From: Gaiellasilicea sp033857955
GTDB lineage: Bacteria > Actinomycetota > Thermoleophilia > Gaiellales > Gaiellaceae
Assembly (NCBI GenBank): GCA_033857955.1
Contig: JAWVCW010000031.1
Coordinates: forward strand, 128,866-192,865
Length of the DNA: 64,000 nt
Direction of reading: 5' to 3'
In this document: positions 25,354 to 32,858 of the stretch, piece after piece
Position numbering within the stretch: the first letter of the stretch is position 1
Layout of the letters: each line of letters begins with the position of its first letter
Translations under genes and position numbers: made by a program
The notes under the pieces: model-generated
Database searches by the model: none
What the model was told of the DNA's origin: nothing
What the model saw: only the letters and a program-made list of their open reading frames with translations

Positions 25354-25451
25354 CCAGTTCTCCCTTAACTGGAGGATTCAGACGAATCCATTCCGATGAT
25401 CGGCTATTACGGCGAAAAAGGGAACCCCTCGATTCGTTAGTCTCGCGATCC
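25354..25451. promoter_or_regulatory. Divergent control region, subtilase and HisB-like gene
   Basis: These 98 bp are clearly less GC-rich than the flanking genes and lie between divergent starts. On the minus strand a TTAAGGGAG stretch next to the subtilase ATG is a good ribosome-binding site. I see no operator symmetry that I can name. Confidence 0.5.
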
Positions 25452-25940
25452 ATGAGCGCCCGCGTTTCCTCAGGAAAGGGAAAGACGAACATCGCCACGG
25501 GGATTCCGGTCCTCGACCATCTGCTCACCCTGCTCGCGCGCAGCGGCCGTTTCGACCTCGCGCTCGAGCTGCCCCCGGGTGACGCTGAGGCCGAGGTCGC
25601 GGAGGCCGGCCGGGCGCTCGGCGAGGCGTTCGCGGCCCTGCTGCGCGCCGACGGAGCCATCGGGCACGGCTCGGCGTTCCTGCCGGCGCACGAGGCACTC
25701 GCCCAGGTCGCCCTCGAAGTCTCGGAGCGGCCCCTCGTCGCCAGCAACGTCGACCTCACCGAGGCGCGGGCCGGCGGGCTCGGCAGTGACCTCACTGCGC
25801 GCTTCCTCGAGGCGTTCGCACACGCGGCGGGGCTGACGCTGCACGTGCGGCTGATCGACGGCGAGGACTCGCGCCACGTCCTCGAGGCCATCTTCAAGGC
25901 GCTCGGCGCAGCTCTCGCGCAGGCGTCCGTCCGAACGTGA
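25452..25940 (+). CDS. HisB-like (imidazoleglycerol-phosphate dehydratase fold) protein lacking metal ligands
   Basis: The 162-residue product aligns along its length with imidazoleglycerol-phosphate dehydratase: ATGIPVLDHLLTLLA, then the allelic PMDEALA region as LPAHEALAQ, DLSGRP as EVSERP, and NxHHxxEAxFKA as DSRHVLEAIFKA. The first HHxxED metal motif is replaced by an AEVAEAG stretch, and one His of the second motif is Arg. The N-terminal strand carrying the family's RxTxET segment is missing. Known dehydratases need those histidines for manganese, so this is unlikely to be an active HisB. It may be a pseudoenzyme with a binding or regulatory role. It lies next to ridA, not in a his operon. 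Confidence 0.8.
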   Translation: MSARVSSGKGKTNIATGIPVLDHLLTLLARSGRFDLALELPPGDAEAEVAEAGRALGEAFAALLRADGAIGHGSAFLPAHEALAQVALEVSERPLVASNVDLTEARAGGLGSDLTARFLEAFAHAAGLTLHVRLIDGEDSRHVLEAIFKALGAALAQASVRT

Positions 25941-25957
25941 ACCGACAAGGAGACACC

Positions 25958-26347
25958 GTGGCAGAGAAGGAGATCGTCCGCACCGAGCGCGCCCCCGCAC
26001 CGTTCCAGGGGGCGCCGTACAACCAGGCCGTCAAGGTCGACGGTCTCGTCTTCGTCGCCGGCCAGCTCGGCCTCGCACCGGACGGAACCGGGATGGTGGG
26101 GGAGAGCGTCGCCGAGCAGACCGAACAGGCGATGCAGAACCTGCGTGCGATCCTCGAGGAGGCGGGAAGCAGTCTCGACAAGCTCGCGAAGACGACGGTC
26201 TTCCTACAGAGCCTCGACGATTTCGCGGCCATGAACGAGGTGTACGCCGCACATGTCGGCGATCGCCCGCCTGCCAGATCGACGGTCGAGGTGGCCAAGC
26301 TGCCTTCCGGCGCGCTTGTCGAGATCGAAGCGATAGCTCACGTCTGA
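25958..26347 (+). CDS. ridA: RidA family reactive intermediate deaminase
   Basis: RidA proteins hydrolyse reactive enamine/imine intermediates released by PLP enzymes. The 129-residue product has PYNQAVKVDGLVFVAGQLGL, AMQNLRAILEEAGSSLDKLAKTTVFL, ARSTVEVAKLPSGALVEIEAIA, with the substrate-binding Arg in the ARSTVEV segment. I chose the GTG at 25958 because AAGGAG lies 6-11 bases upstream (25946-25951); a GTG at 25937 would overlap the previous gene. It follows the HisB-like gene by 17 bp. Confidence 0.93.
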   Translation: MAEKEIVRTERAPAPFQGAPYNQAVKVDGLVFVAGQLGLAPDGTGMVGESVAEQTEQAMQNLRAILEEAGSSLDKLAKTTVFLQSLDDFAAMNEVYAAHVGDRPPARSTVEVAKLPSGALVEIEAIAHV

Positions 26348-26360
26348 GAACAATGTCCCG

Positions 26361-27788
26361 ATGTGGGACTCGGTTGCCGACTACGTGCATTCCCTCGGAA
26401 TCGACGCCTACGTCGTGGGCGGCGCCGTCCGCGACGAACTGCTCGGGATCCCCGTCAAGGATCTCGATTTCGTGGTCCCGGGTATGGGGCACGCGGAGCT
26501 GCGGGCAGCGCTGGAGCCGCACGGCAAGGTCGAGGACCTCGTCGTCGCAGATCAGCGCGTCGGCGTCCGGCTGTTACCGCGGGACAAAGCGGCGCGCGCC
26601 CTGCAGCCGGGAGGGATTGAGTTCGCGCCGCCGCGGGTCGAGCGCTCTACCGGCCCGGGCCGCCACGACTTCGAGATCGTCGCTGACGCCGGTATTTCGC
26701 TCGAGCAGGACATGGAGCGGCGCGACTTTACGATCAACGCGATCTCGCGCCGGCTCGAAACGGGCGAGGTGCTCGATCCACTCGGGGGCCGGGCCGACCT
26801 CGAGCGCCGCGTTCTCCGCACGACGAGCCCGACGAGCTTTCGCGACGACCCGCTTCGGATCGTGCGCGGCCTCCGTTTCGTCTCTCAGCTCGACGTCGAC
26901 CCCGACGAGGACACGCTTCGCCAGATGCGCGAGTGGGCCCCCCAGATCGTGCACGTCTCGGGCGAGCGGATCGGCGGCGGGCTCGCTGCAGACGGAATGG
27001 GCGAGCTCTCGAAGCTGCTGCTCGGCAAGCACCCGGCAAAGGCGCTGCGGCTTGCCCGCGACACGGACGTGCTCGTTCATCTGCTGCCCGAGCTCGAGCC
27101 CGCGATCGGGTTCGACCAGGAGAGCCGCTACCACGACCTGCCGCTCGACGAGCACACCTTCGAGGTCGTCCAGGCGGCCGCCGATGCCGGTGCGCCCCTG
27201 CGAGTGCGGCTCGCGGCGCTCCTCCACGATCTCGGCAAGCCGGAAGCGGCGTGGCGGGGCCCCGACGGCCGGCTGCACTTCTACGCGAAGCCGAAGCTGG
27301 GAAAGCGTGGCCACGAGGAGATCGGCGCCGAGATCGCATCCCGCCTGCTCGACCGGCTGCGCTATCCGGCGAAGCTGCGCCAGCGGGTCCGCGCGATCGT
27401 GCTCGAGCACATGTTCGGCGTGACCTCGCCGGACGACACCGCGAAAGCGCGCAAGTTCCTCCATCGCCACGGCGACGAGCTCGCCTTCGATCTCGTCGCG
27501 CACAAGCGAGCCGACCTCCAAGGGAAGCGGGAGAGCCCGAACGACACGACCCGCGACGAGCTGGAACGGCTCGACCGCTTCCACGACACGCTCGTGCGCG
27601 AGGTCGACAGCCCGCACCGGCTCGACCAGCTCGCCGTGGATGGCAACGATCTGATCGAGCTCGGCTGGGAGCCCGGCCCCGGTCTCGGCGCCGCGCTCGA
27701 GCACCTACTCGCCTGCGTGATCGGCGAGCCGAGCCTGAACGAGCGTGAGTGGCTGCTCGCCGAGGCGGAGAGGCAACGGGGCTCGTGA
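26361..27788 (+). CDS. cca: tRNA nucleotidyltransferase (CCA-adding type) with HD domain
   Basis: This 475-residue class II nucleotidyltransferase adds or repairs the CCA end of tRNA; poly(A) polymerase is the closest alternative. The head domain has VVGGAVRDELLGIPVKDLDFVV with the metal-binding Asp pair, then DFTINAISRRL and DPLGGRADLERRVLRTT, and the RDDPLRIVRGLRF neck motif. An HD domain follows (ALLHDLGKPEAAW), as in many bacterial CCA enzymes. The only tRNA gene in the window has no encoded CCA, so such an enzyme would be required. Its end overlaps the next gene by 4 bp. Confidence 0.94.
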   Translation: MWDSVADYVHSLGIDAYVVGGAVRDELLGIPVKDLDFVVPGMGHAELRAALEPHGKVEDLVVADQRVGVRLLPRDKAARALQPGGIEFAPPRVERSTGPGRHDFEIVADAGISLEQDMERRDFTINAISRRLETGEVLDPLGGRADLERRVLRTTSPTSFRDDPLRIVRGLRFVSQLDVDPDEDTLRQMREWAPQIVHVSGERIGGGLAADGMGELSKLLLGKHPAKALRLARDTDVLVHLLPELEPAIGFDQESRYHDLPLDEHTFEVVQAAADAGAPLRVRLAALLHDLGKPEAAWRGPDGRLHFYAKPKLGKRGHEEIGAEIASRLLDRLRYPAKLRQRVRAIVLEHMFGVTSPDDTAKARKFLHRHGDELAFDLVAHKRADLQGKRESPNDTTRDELERLDRFHDTLVREVDSPHRLDQLAVDGNDLIELGWEPGPGLGAALEHLLACVIGEPSLNEREWLLAEAERQRGS

Positions 27789-28483
27789 TCCGCTGGCGGC
27801 CGCCGGGCCCCTACGAGGTTGCGTTCTCGACGCGCGAGGGGGGCGTCAGCGAAGGGCCGTATGCCTCCCTCAACCTTGGCCGCATGAGCGGGGACGACGT
27901 CGAGTGCGTGGACGAGAACCGGCGCCGGCTGTGCGCCGAGATCGGCGGGGATCCCGACCGGCTGGCCCTCAACCGGCAGGTCCACTCGGCGCTCGTGCAC
28001 CGTGCCGAGCCGGGCGCGCGCGGCACACCCGGTGACGGTCTGTGGACCGAGGAGCCCGACGTGCCTCTGCTCGCGCTCACTGCCGACTGTCTTCCGATCG
28101 CGATCGCCCGCGTCGACGGCGATCTCCCCGGCGTGGCCGTCCTACACGCCGGCTGGCGCGGATTGCTCGGCGGCATCGTGGCCGAGGGAGTCCGGCTCCT
28201 CGGCGGGCGGGTACACGCGGCGATCGGCCCGGCGATCGGGCCGTGCTGCTACGAGGTCGGCGCCGACGTGGCCGAACCGTTCGCCATCGCGTTCGGACCG
28301 GATGTGCTGCGCGGACGAAAGCTCGACCTCTGGACCTCCGCCGAGCGCGCGCTCCGAGACGCGGGCGTCGAGGAGGTCGAGCGCGTCGACCTGTGCACCC
28401 ACTGCAGTCCCGAGCTCTTCTTCTCGCATCGACGCACCGGCCTGCCACGCGGCGGCCAGGGAGTGATCGCGCGTGTCGCCTGA
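27785..28483 (+). CDS. pgeF: Laccase-domain purine nucleosidase/polyphenol oxidase family protein (PgeF/YlmD)
   Basis: A 232-residue protein of the PF02578 family, related to YfiH/YlmD and human FAMIN, which act on purine nucleosides and, in E. coli, edit peptidoglycan precursors. The zinc-site motifs are NRQVHS, LTADCLPI (Cys), VLHAGWRG (His) and GPAIGPCCYEVG. I take the GTG at 27785 that overlaps the cca stop by 4 bp. It precedes yggS and sepF, the usual ylmD-ylmE-sepF order near division genes. Confidence 0.93.
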   Translation: MIRWRPPGPYEVAFSTREGGVSEGPYASLNLGRMSGDDVECVDENRRRLCAEIGGDPDRLALNRQVHSALVHRAEPGARGTPGDGLWTEEPDVPLLALTADCLPIAIARVDGDLPGVAVLHAGWRGLLGGIVAEGVRLLGGRVHAAIGPAIGPCCYEVGADVAEPFAIAFGPDVLRGRKLDLWTSAERALRDAGVEEVERVDLCTHCSPELFFSHRRTGLPRGGQGVIARVA

Positions 28484-29066
28484 GAGCGTCCGCGTCGCCT
28501 ACGAGCGCGTCCGTGGCGAGGTCGGGCCGGACGTGACGGTCGTCGCAGCGACGAAGTACGTCTCGCTCGAGGACATGGCTGCTCTGGTTGAGGCGGGCGT
28601 CGAGGTCGTGGGGGAGAACCGGGCGCAGGAGCTCGAGCGCAAGCATGCCGTCTACGGCGACGCCTTCCGCTGGCACTTCATCGGCCACCTCCAGTCCAAC
28701 AAGGCGAAGGTCGTGAACAGCATCTGCGAGCTGGTGCACTCGCTCGGCTCGGAGTCGGCCGCAGCACGCCTGACGGTCCCTGCGCTCGTGGAGGTGAACC
28801 TCTCCGGCGAGAGTTCGAAGTCGGGCGTGCCGCCCGAGCTGCTCGCCGATCTGCTGCGCGCGTACGGAGACGTGCGCGGCCTGATGACGATGCCGCCCGA
28901 GGCGGCCGATCCTGAGGCCTCGCGCCCGTTCTTTCGCCGCTTGCGGGAGCTTGCGGCGGAGCACGGCCTCCGCGAGCTCTCGATGGGCACCTCGCAGGAC
29001 TACCGCGTCGCAGCGGAGGAGGGAGCCACGCTCGTCCGTGTCGGTTCCGTCCTCTATGAGCCATAA
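28473..29066 (+). CDS. yggS: YggS/YlmE family PLP-binding protein
   Basis: YggS proteins bind pyridoxal phosphate without a known catalytic activity and help maintain vitamin B6 and amino acid balance. The lysine site is in VVAATKYVS, followed by VVGENRAQE and WHFIGHLQSNKAK, and the protein ends with SMGTSQDYRVAAEEGATLVRVGS. At 197 residues it is shorter than typical (about 230). The GTG at 28473 lies 11 bp inside the end of pgeF, which points to translational coupling. Confidence 0.95.
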   Translation: MSPESVRVAYERVRGEVGPDVTVVAATKYVSLEDMAALVEAGVEVVGENRAQELERKHAVYGDAFRWHFIGHLQSNKAKVVNSICELVHSLGSESAAARLTVPALVEVNLSGESSKSGVPPELLADLLRAYGDVRGLMTMPPEAADPEASRPFFRRLRELAAEHGLRELSMGTSQDYRVAAEEGATLVRVGSVLYEP

Positions 29067-29078
29067 TCTCCTGCACAC

Positions 29079-29621
29079 ATGGGATTTGCTGATGTCTGGA
29101 ACCGCACGCTCGTCTACTTCGGCATCGCCGAGGAGGACGACTGGGACGAGGACGGATACGCCACGAACGAGGAGCTCGAGCGCAGCTACGGCGCCCGCGA
29201 ACGCGCGAACGTGCGCCGCCTCCAGCCTCGCCGTGGCCGCGACTTCGACGACTGGACGGACTCGGAGCCGGCCGCAGAGACGGCCGTAGACCGGCCCGCG
29301 AGGCGTCTCCGCGGGGTCGAGGCGGTGCCGAACCCGGCCGCCGTGAAGGTGCATCTGATCCTGCCGCGCAGCTTCAACGACGCGCAGCAGATCGCGGACC
29401 GCTTCAAGGACGGCGTGCCGGTGATCCTCAACCTCCAGAGCGCCGACCAGGACCTGTCGAAGCGGCTGATCGACTTCGCCAGTGGCCTCACCTATGCGCT
29501 CGACGGCGGCATGCAGCGCGTCGCAGACAAGGTCTTTCTCCTGACCCCACGCAACGTCGAGGTATCGGCCGAAGAGCGCGCGCGCATGCTCGAGCGCGGC
29601 GGCTTCTTCAATCAAGCGTAG
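29079..29621 (+). CDS. sepF: Cell division protein SepF
   Basis: SepF binds the C-terminus of FtsZ and anchors the Z ring to the membrane in Gram-positive bacteria. The 180-residue product has an N-terminal amphipathic segment (MGFADVWNRTLVYFG), an acidic and basic linker, and the conserved C-terminal domain (VHLILPRSFNDAQQIADRF, VILNLQS, RLIDFASGLTYALDGGM, VFLLTP). The gene is 12 bp after yggS and 32 bp before yggT. ftsZ itself is not in the window. Confidence 0.96.
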   Translation: MGFADVWNRTLVYFGIAEEDDWDEDGYATNEELERSYGARERANVRRLQPRRGRDFDDWTDSEPAAETAVDRPARRLRGVEAVPNPAAVKVHLILPRSFNDAQQIADRFKDGVPVILNLQSADQDLSKRLIDFASGLTYALDGGMQRVADKVFLLTPRNVEVSAEERARMLERGGFFNQA

Positions 29622-29653
29622 GAAACGCGGGAAACGGGGCGAAGGGAGCGAGC

Positions 29654-29965
29654 ATGGGCGACCTCCTCGCCGTATTCAGCTTGCTCGCCGATCTGGGCTC
29701 GTCCCTGGCGAGCTTCGTCGTCGTCTTCATCTGGGTCTACACGCTGCTGCTCTTCGCGTACATCCTCACGTCGTGGGTGCGGCTCCCGTATAGCCCCTGG
29801 CTGAACCGTGTGCAGCGGTTCCTCTACGACGTCTGCGACCCGTACCTGCGGATCTTCCGGCGCTTCCTGCCGCCGCTCGGGCCGCTCGACCTGTCGCCGA
29901 TGGTCGCGATCATCGTCCTGTTCGTCATCTCGAACGTGCTCAGCTCGCTGCTCCAGCGCCTGTAG
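29654..29965 (+). CDS. YggT/YlmG family membrane protein
   Basis: A 103-residue protein with two membrane segments, one near residues 18-45 and one at the end, and the family motif between them (YILTSWVRLPYSPWLNRVQRFLYDVCDPYLRIFRR broken across the middle). YggT proteins are implicated in membrane organisation and osmotic shock tolerance, and in Gram-positive bacteria they sit between sepF and divIVA, as here. A GGGAGCGAGC sequence precedes the ATG. Confidence 0.92.
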   Translation: MGDLLAVFSLLADLGSSLASFVVVFIWVYTLLLFAYILTSWVRLPYSPWLNRVQRFLYDVCDPYLRIFRRFLPPLGPLDLSPMVAIIVLFVISNVLSSLLQRL

Positions 29966-29983
29966 AAGAAGGAGAACCCGACT

Positions 29984-30451
29984 ATGGCCCTCACACCCGT
30001 TGAGATCCGCCACCTCAAGCCCGGCCGCGGCTTCCTCGGCTACAAGCGCGCCGTGGTCGACCGTCTGCTCGTCGAGATCGCCGAGAGCTACGGGGACGTC
30101 TGGCGCGACCGCGCTGACCTCACCGACAAGGTGGAGCAGCTCGAGCTCGACCTCGTGCGCCACAAGGAGCTCGAGGGGTTGCTGCGGACGACCCTCGTCT
30201 CCGCGGAGAGCGCGTCGCAGCAGCTGCGCGAGCAGGCTCGGAAGGATGCCGAGTCGGTGGTCGCGGAGGCCCACGCCGAGGCGCGTGCGATCGCCCGTCG
30301 CGCCAGCTCCGAGAAGGAGCGGCTGGAGAGCGAGCTACGGCGCATCAGGTCGCTGCTCCACTCCGCGCTCGACAGCCTCGACGAGGCCGACATCGATGCC
30401 CGCGAGCCCGTGGGCGAGTCCACCGGCGAGATCCGCCGGCTGATCTCCTAG
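29984..30451 (+). CDS. DivIVA domain protein
   Basis: A 155-residue protein with the DivIVA N-terminal lipid-binding domain (LTPVEIRHLKPGRGFLGYKRAVVDRLL) followed by a long coiled coil to about residue 135. DivIVA/Wag31 proteins mark cell poles and curved membrane and direct growth or septum placement. In actinobacteria Wag31 is usually longer, and this short form may have a narrower scaffolding role. AGAAGGAG lies a few bases before the ATG. Confidence 0.91.
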   Translation: MALTPVEIRHLKPGRGFLGYKRAVVDRLLVEIAESYGDVWRDRADLTDKVEQLELDLVRHKELEGLLRTTLVSAESASQQLREQARKDAESVVAEAHAEARAIARRASSEKERLESELRRIRSLLHSALDSLDEADIDAREPVGESTGEIRRLIS

Positions 30452-30461
30452 CGCAGGATGA

Positions 30462-30521
30462 GCATCCGCGGGAGCGGACGCTCAGCGCGCAAAGACCCCT
30501 GAGGGGCCGCCTCCGGCGGCC
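30462..30521. repeat. About 60-bp dispersed repeat, copy A
   Basis: The stretch starts GCATCCGCGGG, continues through GCGCAAAGACCCCTGAG and ends with the hairpin GGCCGCC-tcc-GGCGGCC (30505-30521). A closely similar 61-bp stretch lies at 41221-41281 in front of proS. The hairpin could act as a weak terminator after divIVA, though no T run follows. Confidence 0.75.
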
Positions 30522-30573
30522 AAAGGCGCCCAGGTCTCTTGGCGTGTCTCCGGCGGCGACTATCCTTGCGGGC

Positions 30574-30867
30574 GTGGGCTTGACGACAAGACTGCGGCTG
30601 AGAGTCAGCCCCGGCGCCTCTCGCGCGCCCGGGATCGTCGGCCGGCACGGTGAGGCCTGGAAGGTGCGCGTCGGCGCTCCGCCCGAGCGCGGGAAGGCGA
30701 ACGAGGCTGTGCTCGTCTTGCTCGCGGATGTGCTCGCCGTTCCTCGCTCCAGCGTCACGATCGTTTCGGGCGGCGGCTCACGAGACAAGATCGTCGAGCT
30801 GGCCGGTATCGAACCGGATGAGATCGACCGACGGCTCGCGATCGCGGGCGGACAGGAGACCGAGTGA
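30574..30867 (+). CDS. DUF167 (YggU) family protein
   Basis: A 97-residue protein with the family pattern LRLRVSPGASRAPGIVG, VRVGAPPERGKANEAVLVLLAD and VTIVSGGGSRDKIVEL. The function is unknown, although it often sits with division and recombination genes. I use the GTG at 30574; a GTG at 30544 would add ten poorly conserved residues. Its stop overlaps the next gene's GTG by 4 bp. Confidence 0.9.
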   Translation: MGLTTRLRLRVSPGASRAPGIVGRHGEAWKVRVGAPPERGKANEAVLVLLADVLAVPRSSVTIVSGGGSRDKIVELAGIEPDEIDRRLAIAGGQETE

Positions 30868-31229
30868 GCATCGACACAGAGCACTTCCGCAAGGAGCTCC
30901 TGGAGCACCGCGAGCGCCTGCTGGGCACGATCGCCCACCACGACATCGGCAACTCGTCTCTGACCGAGGAGACGGGCGAGCTGATGTCGTCGAGCGCGGA
31001 CAACCACCTCGCAGACACGGCGACGGAGACGTACGAGCGCGAGCTGGACGAGGGGCTCGAGGAGGACGCGCGCGACCAGCTGCGCCAGGTCGACGAGGCC
31101 CTCGCGCGGATCGAGGCCGGCACGTACGGGACCTGCGCCGTATGCGGCAAGGAGATCCCGATCGAGCGGCTGGAAGCGGTGCCGTGGACGACGCTCTGCA
31201 TCGACGACGCCCGGAAGCAGCAGCGTTGA
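30864..31229 (+). CDS. TraR/DksA-type zinc-finger protein
   Basis: A 121-residue protein with an N-terminal coiled coil (residues about 5-80) and a C-terminal finger. It has the IEAGTYGTCAVCGKEIPIERLEAVPW signature split around the first Cys pair, and only one Cys in the second half (TLCIDDARK). The fourth ligand is therefore Asp or absent. DksA-type proteins bind the RNA polymerase secondary channel; many actinobacterial members are of unsettled function. The start is a GTG in 4-bp overlap with DUF167, and the stop overlaps a possible TTG start of lspA. Confidence 0.9.
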   Translation: MSIDTEHFRKELLEHRERLLGTIAHHDIGNSSLTEETGELMSSSADNHLADTATETYERELDEGLEEDARDQLRQVDEALARIEAGTYGTCAVCGKEIPIERLEAVPWTTLCIDDARKQQR

Positions 31230-31336
31230 CCGAGCCTGCCAGGGACGAGCGGTCGCGGCCCCTCGACGTCCGGATCGGGTCCGCGACCAACGCGTTGCGC
31301 CCGATCCTGGCCGGCGAGCGGCCGCTCGGTGCGGGC

Positions 31337-31828
31337 ATGCAGCAGTGGGTCGGGCTCGCCTCGATCGCCGTCGCCGCAGTCGGTGCCGACCAGCTGACGA
31401 AGCAGGTGGTCGCACGGACACTCGCCCTCGGCGAGAAGGTGGAGATCGCCGGCCCGTTCTCGATCCACCACGTGCACAACTCGGGCATCGCCTTCGGGCT
31501 CTTCTCGAGCGCCACCTCGGTCGTGATCGCGCTGACGGCGCTTGCCGTGCTCTGGATGCTGGTCTTCTTCGCGCGCTCGGGCGCTCGCCATCCCGTGCTC
31601 CCGGTCGCACTCGGCCTCGTGCTCGGAGGCAGCGTCGCAAACCTCCTCGACCGCGTCCGGCTCGGCCACGTGACCGACTTCCTCGACTTTCGCTTCTGGC
31701 CCGCCTTCAACCTCGCCGACCTGTTCATCGTCGTCGGCGTGGCGTGCCTCTTCGGGGCGCTTGGCGGGGCCGACCGCTCGAAGCGCCCTCCGCGCCCACT
31801 TGGCAACTCTCCGCTTTCGCGCTCCTGA
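31337..31828 (+). CDS. lspA: Lipoprotein signal peptidase
   Basis: LspA cleaves the signal peptide of diacylglyceryl-modified prolipoproteins in the membrane. The 163-residue product has four membrane helices and both catalytic Asp motifs: VANLLDRVRLGHVTDFLDF and AFNLADLFI. The frame is open from a TTG at 31226, which would add 37 hydrophilic residues and overlap the traR stop by 4 bp. I prefer the ATG at 31337 because the family starts with the first helix. Its end overlaps the start region of rluD. Confidence 0.93.
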   Translation: MQQWVGLASIAVAAVGADQLTKQVVARTLALGEKVEIAGPFSIHHVHNSGIAFGLFSSATSVVIALTALAVLWMLVFFARSGARHPVLPVALGLVLGGSVANLLDRVRLGHVTDFLDFRFWPAFNLADLFIVVGVACLFGALGGADRSKRPPRPLGNSPLSRS

Positions 31829-32693
31829 GGCCGAGCGCCTCGACCGCGCGCTCGCGGAACGCGCGGAGGTCGGCTCGCGGGGGCTCGCCGAGCGGCTGAT
31901 CGCCGACGGCGCCGTCCTGGTCGACGGTGAGCGCCGCGCAAAGAGCCATCGCCTGGCCGGCGGCGAGGACGTCCTCGTCGAGTTGCCCCCCGACGCTGCG
32001 CCGCTCGTACCCGAGGAGATGAACCTCCGCGTTGCCTGGGAGGATGAGCACTTGCTCGTCGTCGACAAGCCCGCGGGGGTCGTCGTTCATCCCGGTGCGG
32101 GACACGACACAGGCACGCTCGTCCACGGGCTGCTCGCGCTCGACGCGGCCGGCGGCGACGAGGAACGGCCGGGAATCGTGCACCGCCTCGACCGCGAAAC
32201 CTCCGGGCTACTCGTCGTCGCACGCTCCGACGAGGCGCACGAGCGACTGCAGGAGTCGATCCGCCGGCGTGAGGTCGAGCGGCGCTACCTGGCGCTCGTG
32301 AAGGGGCCGCCGAGATCGCGCTCGGGCCGGATCGAGGCGCCGATCGGCCGTGACCGGATCGACCGGACGCGCCACTCGCTCGACACGCCGACGCCGCGGG
32401 ACGCGGTGACGCGGTTCGAAGTGCTGGAGCGACTCGGCCCGCGGGCGTTGCTGGAGGTGACGCTCGAGACCGGTCGGACGCATCAGATCCGCGTGCATCT
32501 GGAGGCGATCGAGCTTCCGATCTCCGGCGACCGCGTCTACGGCGTGCCGGGAGATCTGGACCTCGAGCGCCAGTTCCTGCACGCGGCGAGGCTCTCGTTC
32601 GACCACCCGTTCAGCTCGGAGCGGATCGACGTCGAGTCGCCGCTCCCCGACGACCTCGCGGACGCGCTGGAGCGGGCCCGCGAGCTCGCCTGA
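31800..32693 (+). CDS. rluD: Ribosomal large-subunit pseudouridine synthase, RluD type
   Basis: RluA/RluD-family enzymes isomerise uridines in 23S rRNA. The protein has an S4 domain at the N-terminus (AEVGSRGLAERLIADGAVLVDG) and the synthase domain with VVDKPAGVVVHPGAG, the catalytic Asp in GIVHRLDRETSGLLVVAR and TGRTHQIRVHL. The start is uncertain: TTG at 31800 fits the S4 domain and overlaps lspA by 29 bp; a TTG at 31761 is also in frame. lspA-rluD adjacency is common in bacteria. Confidence 0.92.
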   Translation: MATLRFRAPEAERLDRALAERAEVGSRGLAERLIADGAVLVDGERRAKSHRLAGGEDVLVELPPDAAPLVPEEMNLRVAWEDEHLLVVDKPAGVVVHPGAGHDTGTLVHGLLALDAAGGDEERPGIVHRLDRETSGLLVVARSDEAHERLQESIRRREVERRYLALVKGPPRSRSGRIEAPIGRDRIDRTRHSLDTPTPRDAVTRFEVLERLGPRALLEVTLETGRTHQIRVHLEAIELPISGDRVYGVPGDLDLERQFLHAARLSFDHPFSSERIDVESPLPDDLADALERARELA

Positions 32694-32858
32694 GCGCCGC
32701 TACACTTCCAGGGTCAAATTCCCTTCGTCCCGGTGACCAGGACGGGTGGGGGTGCCGTGCGCAGCATTTTCTGAACGCAGCATTTTCCGAACTGCGTGCC
32801 CGGTTCCATCCGCGCCCCGCCGGCTGTACCGCAACCAACCAGAAAAGGAGCCAATCCC
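32694..32858. promoter_or_regulatory. Leader/promoter region of the rpsB operon
   Basis: This 165-bp gap precedes the rpsB-tsf block. It contains a tandem repeat at 32761-32792 and a strong Shine-Dalgarno (AAAAGGAG, 32843-32850) eight bases before the rpsB TTG. A ribosomal-protein operon leader is expected here, but I cannot identify an S2-binding structure by eye. Confidence 0.5.
32761..32792. repeat. Two tandem 16-bp units upstream of rpsB
   Basis: GCAGCATTTTCTGAAC (32761-32776) is followed directly by GCAGCATTTTCCGAAC (32777-32792), differing at one base. The T-rich units stand out from the GC-rich surroundings. Confidence 0.85.
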
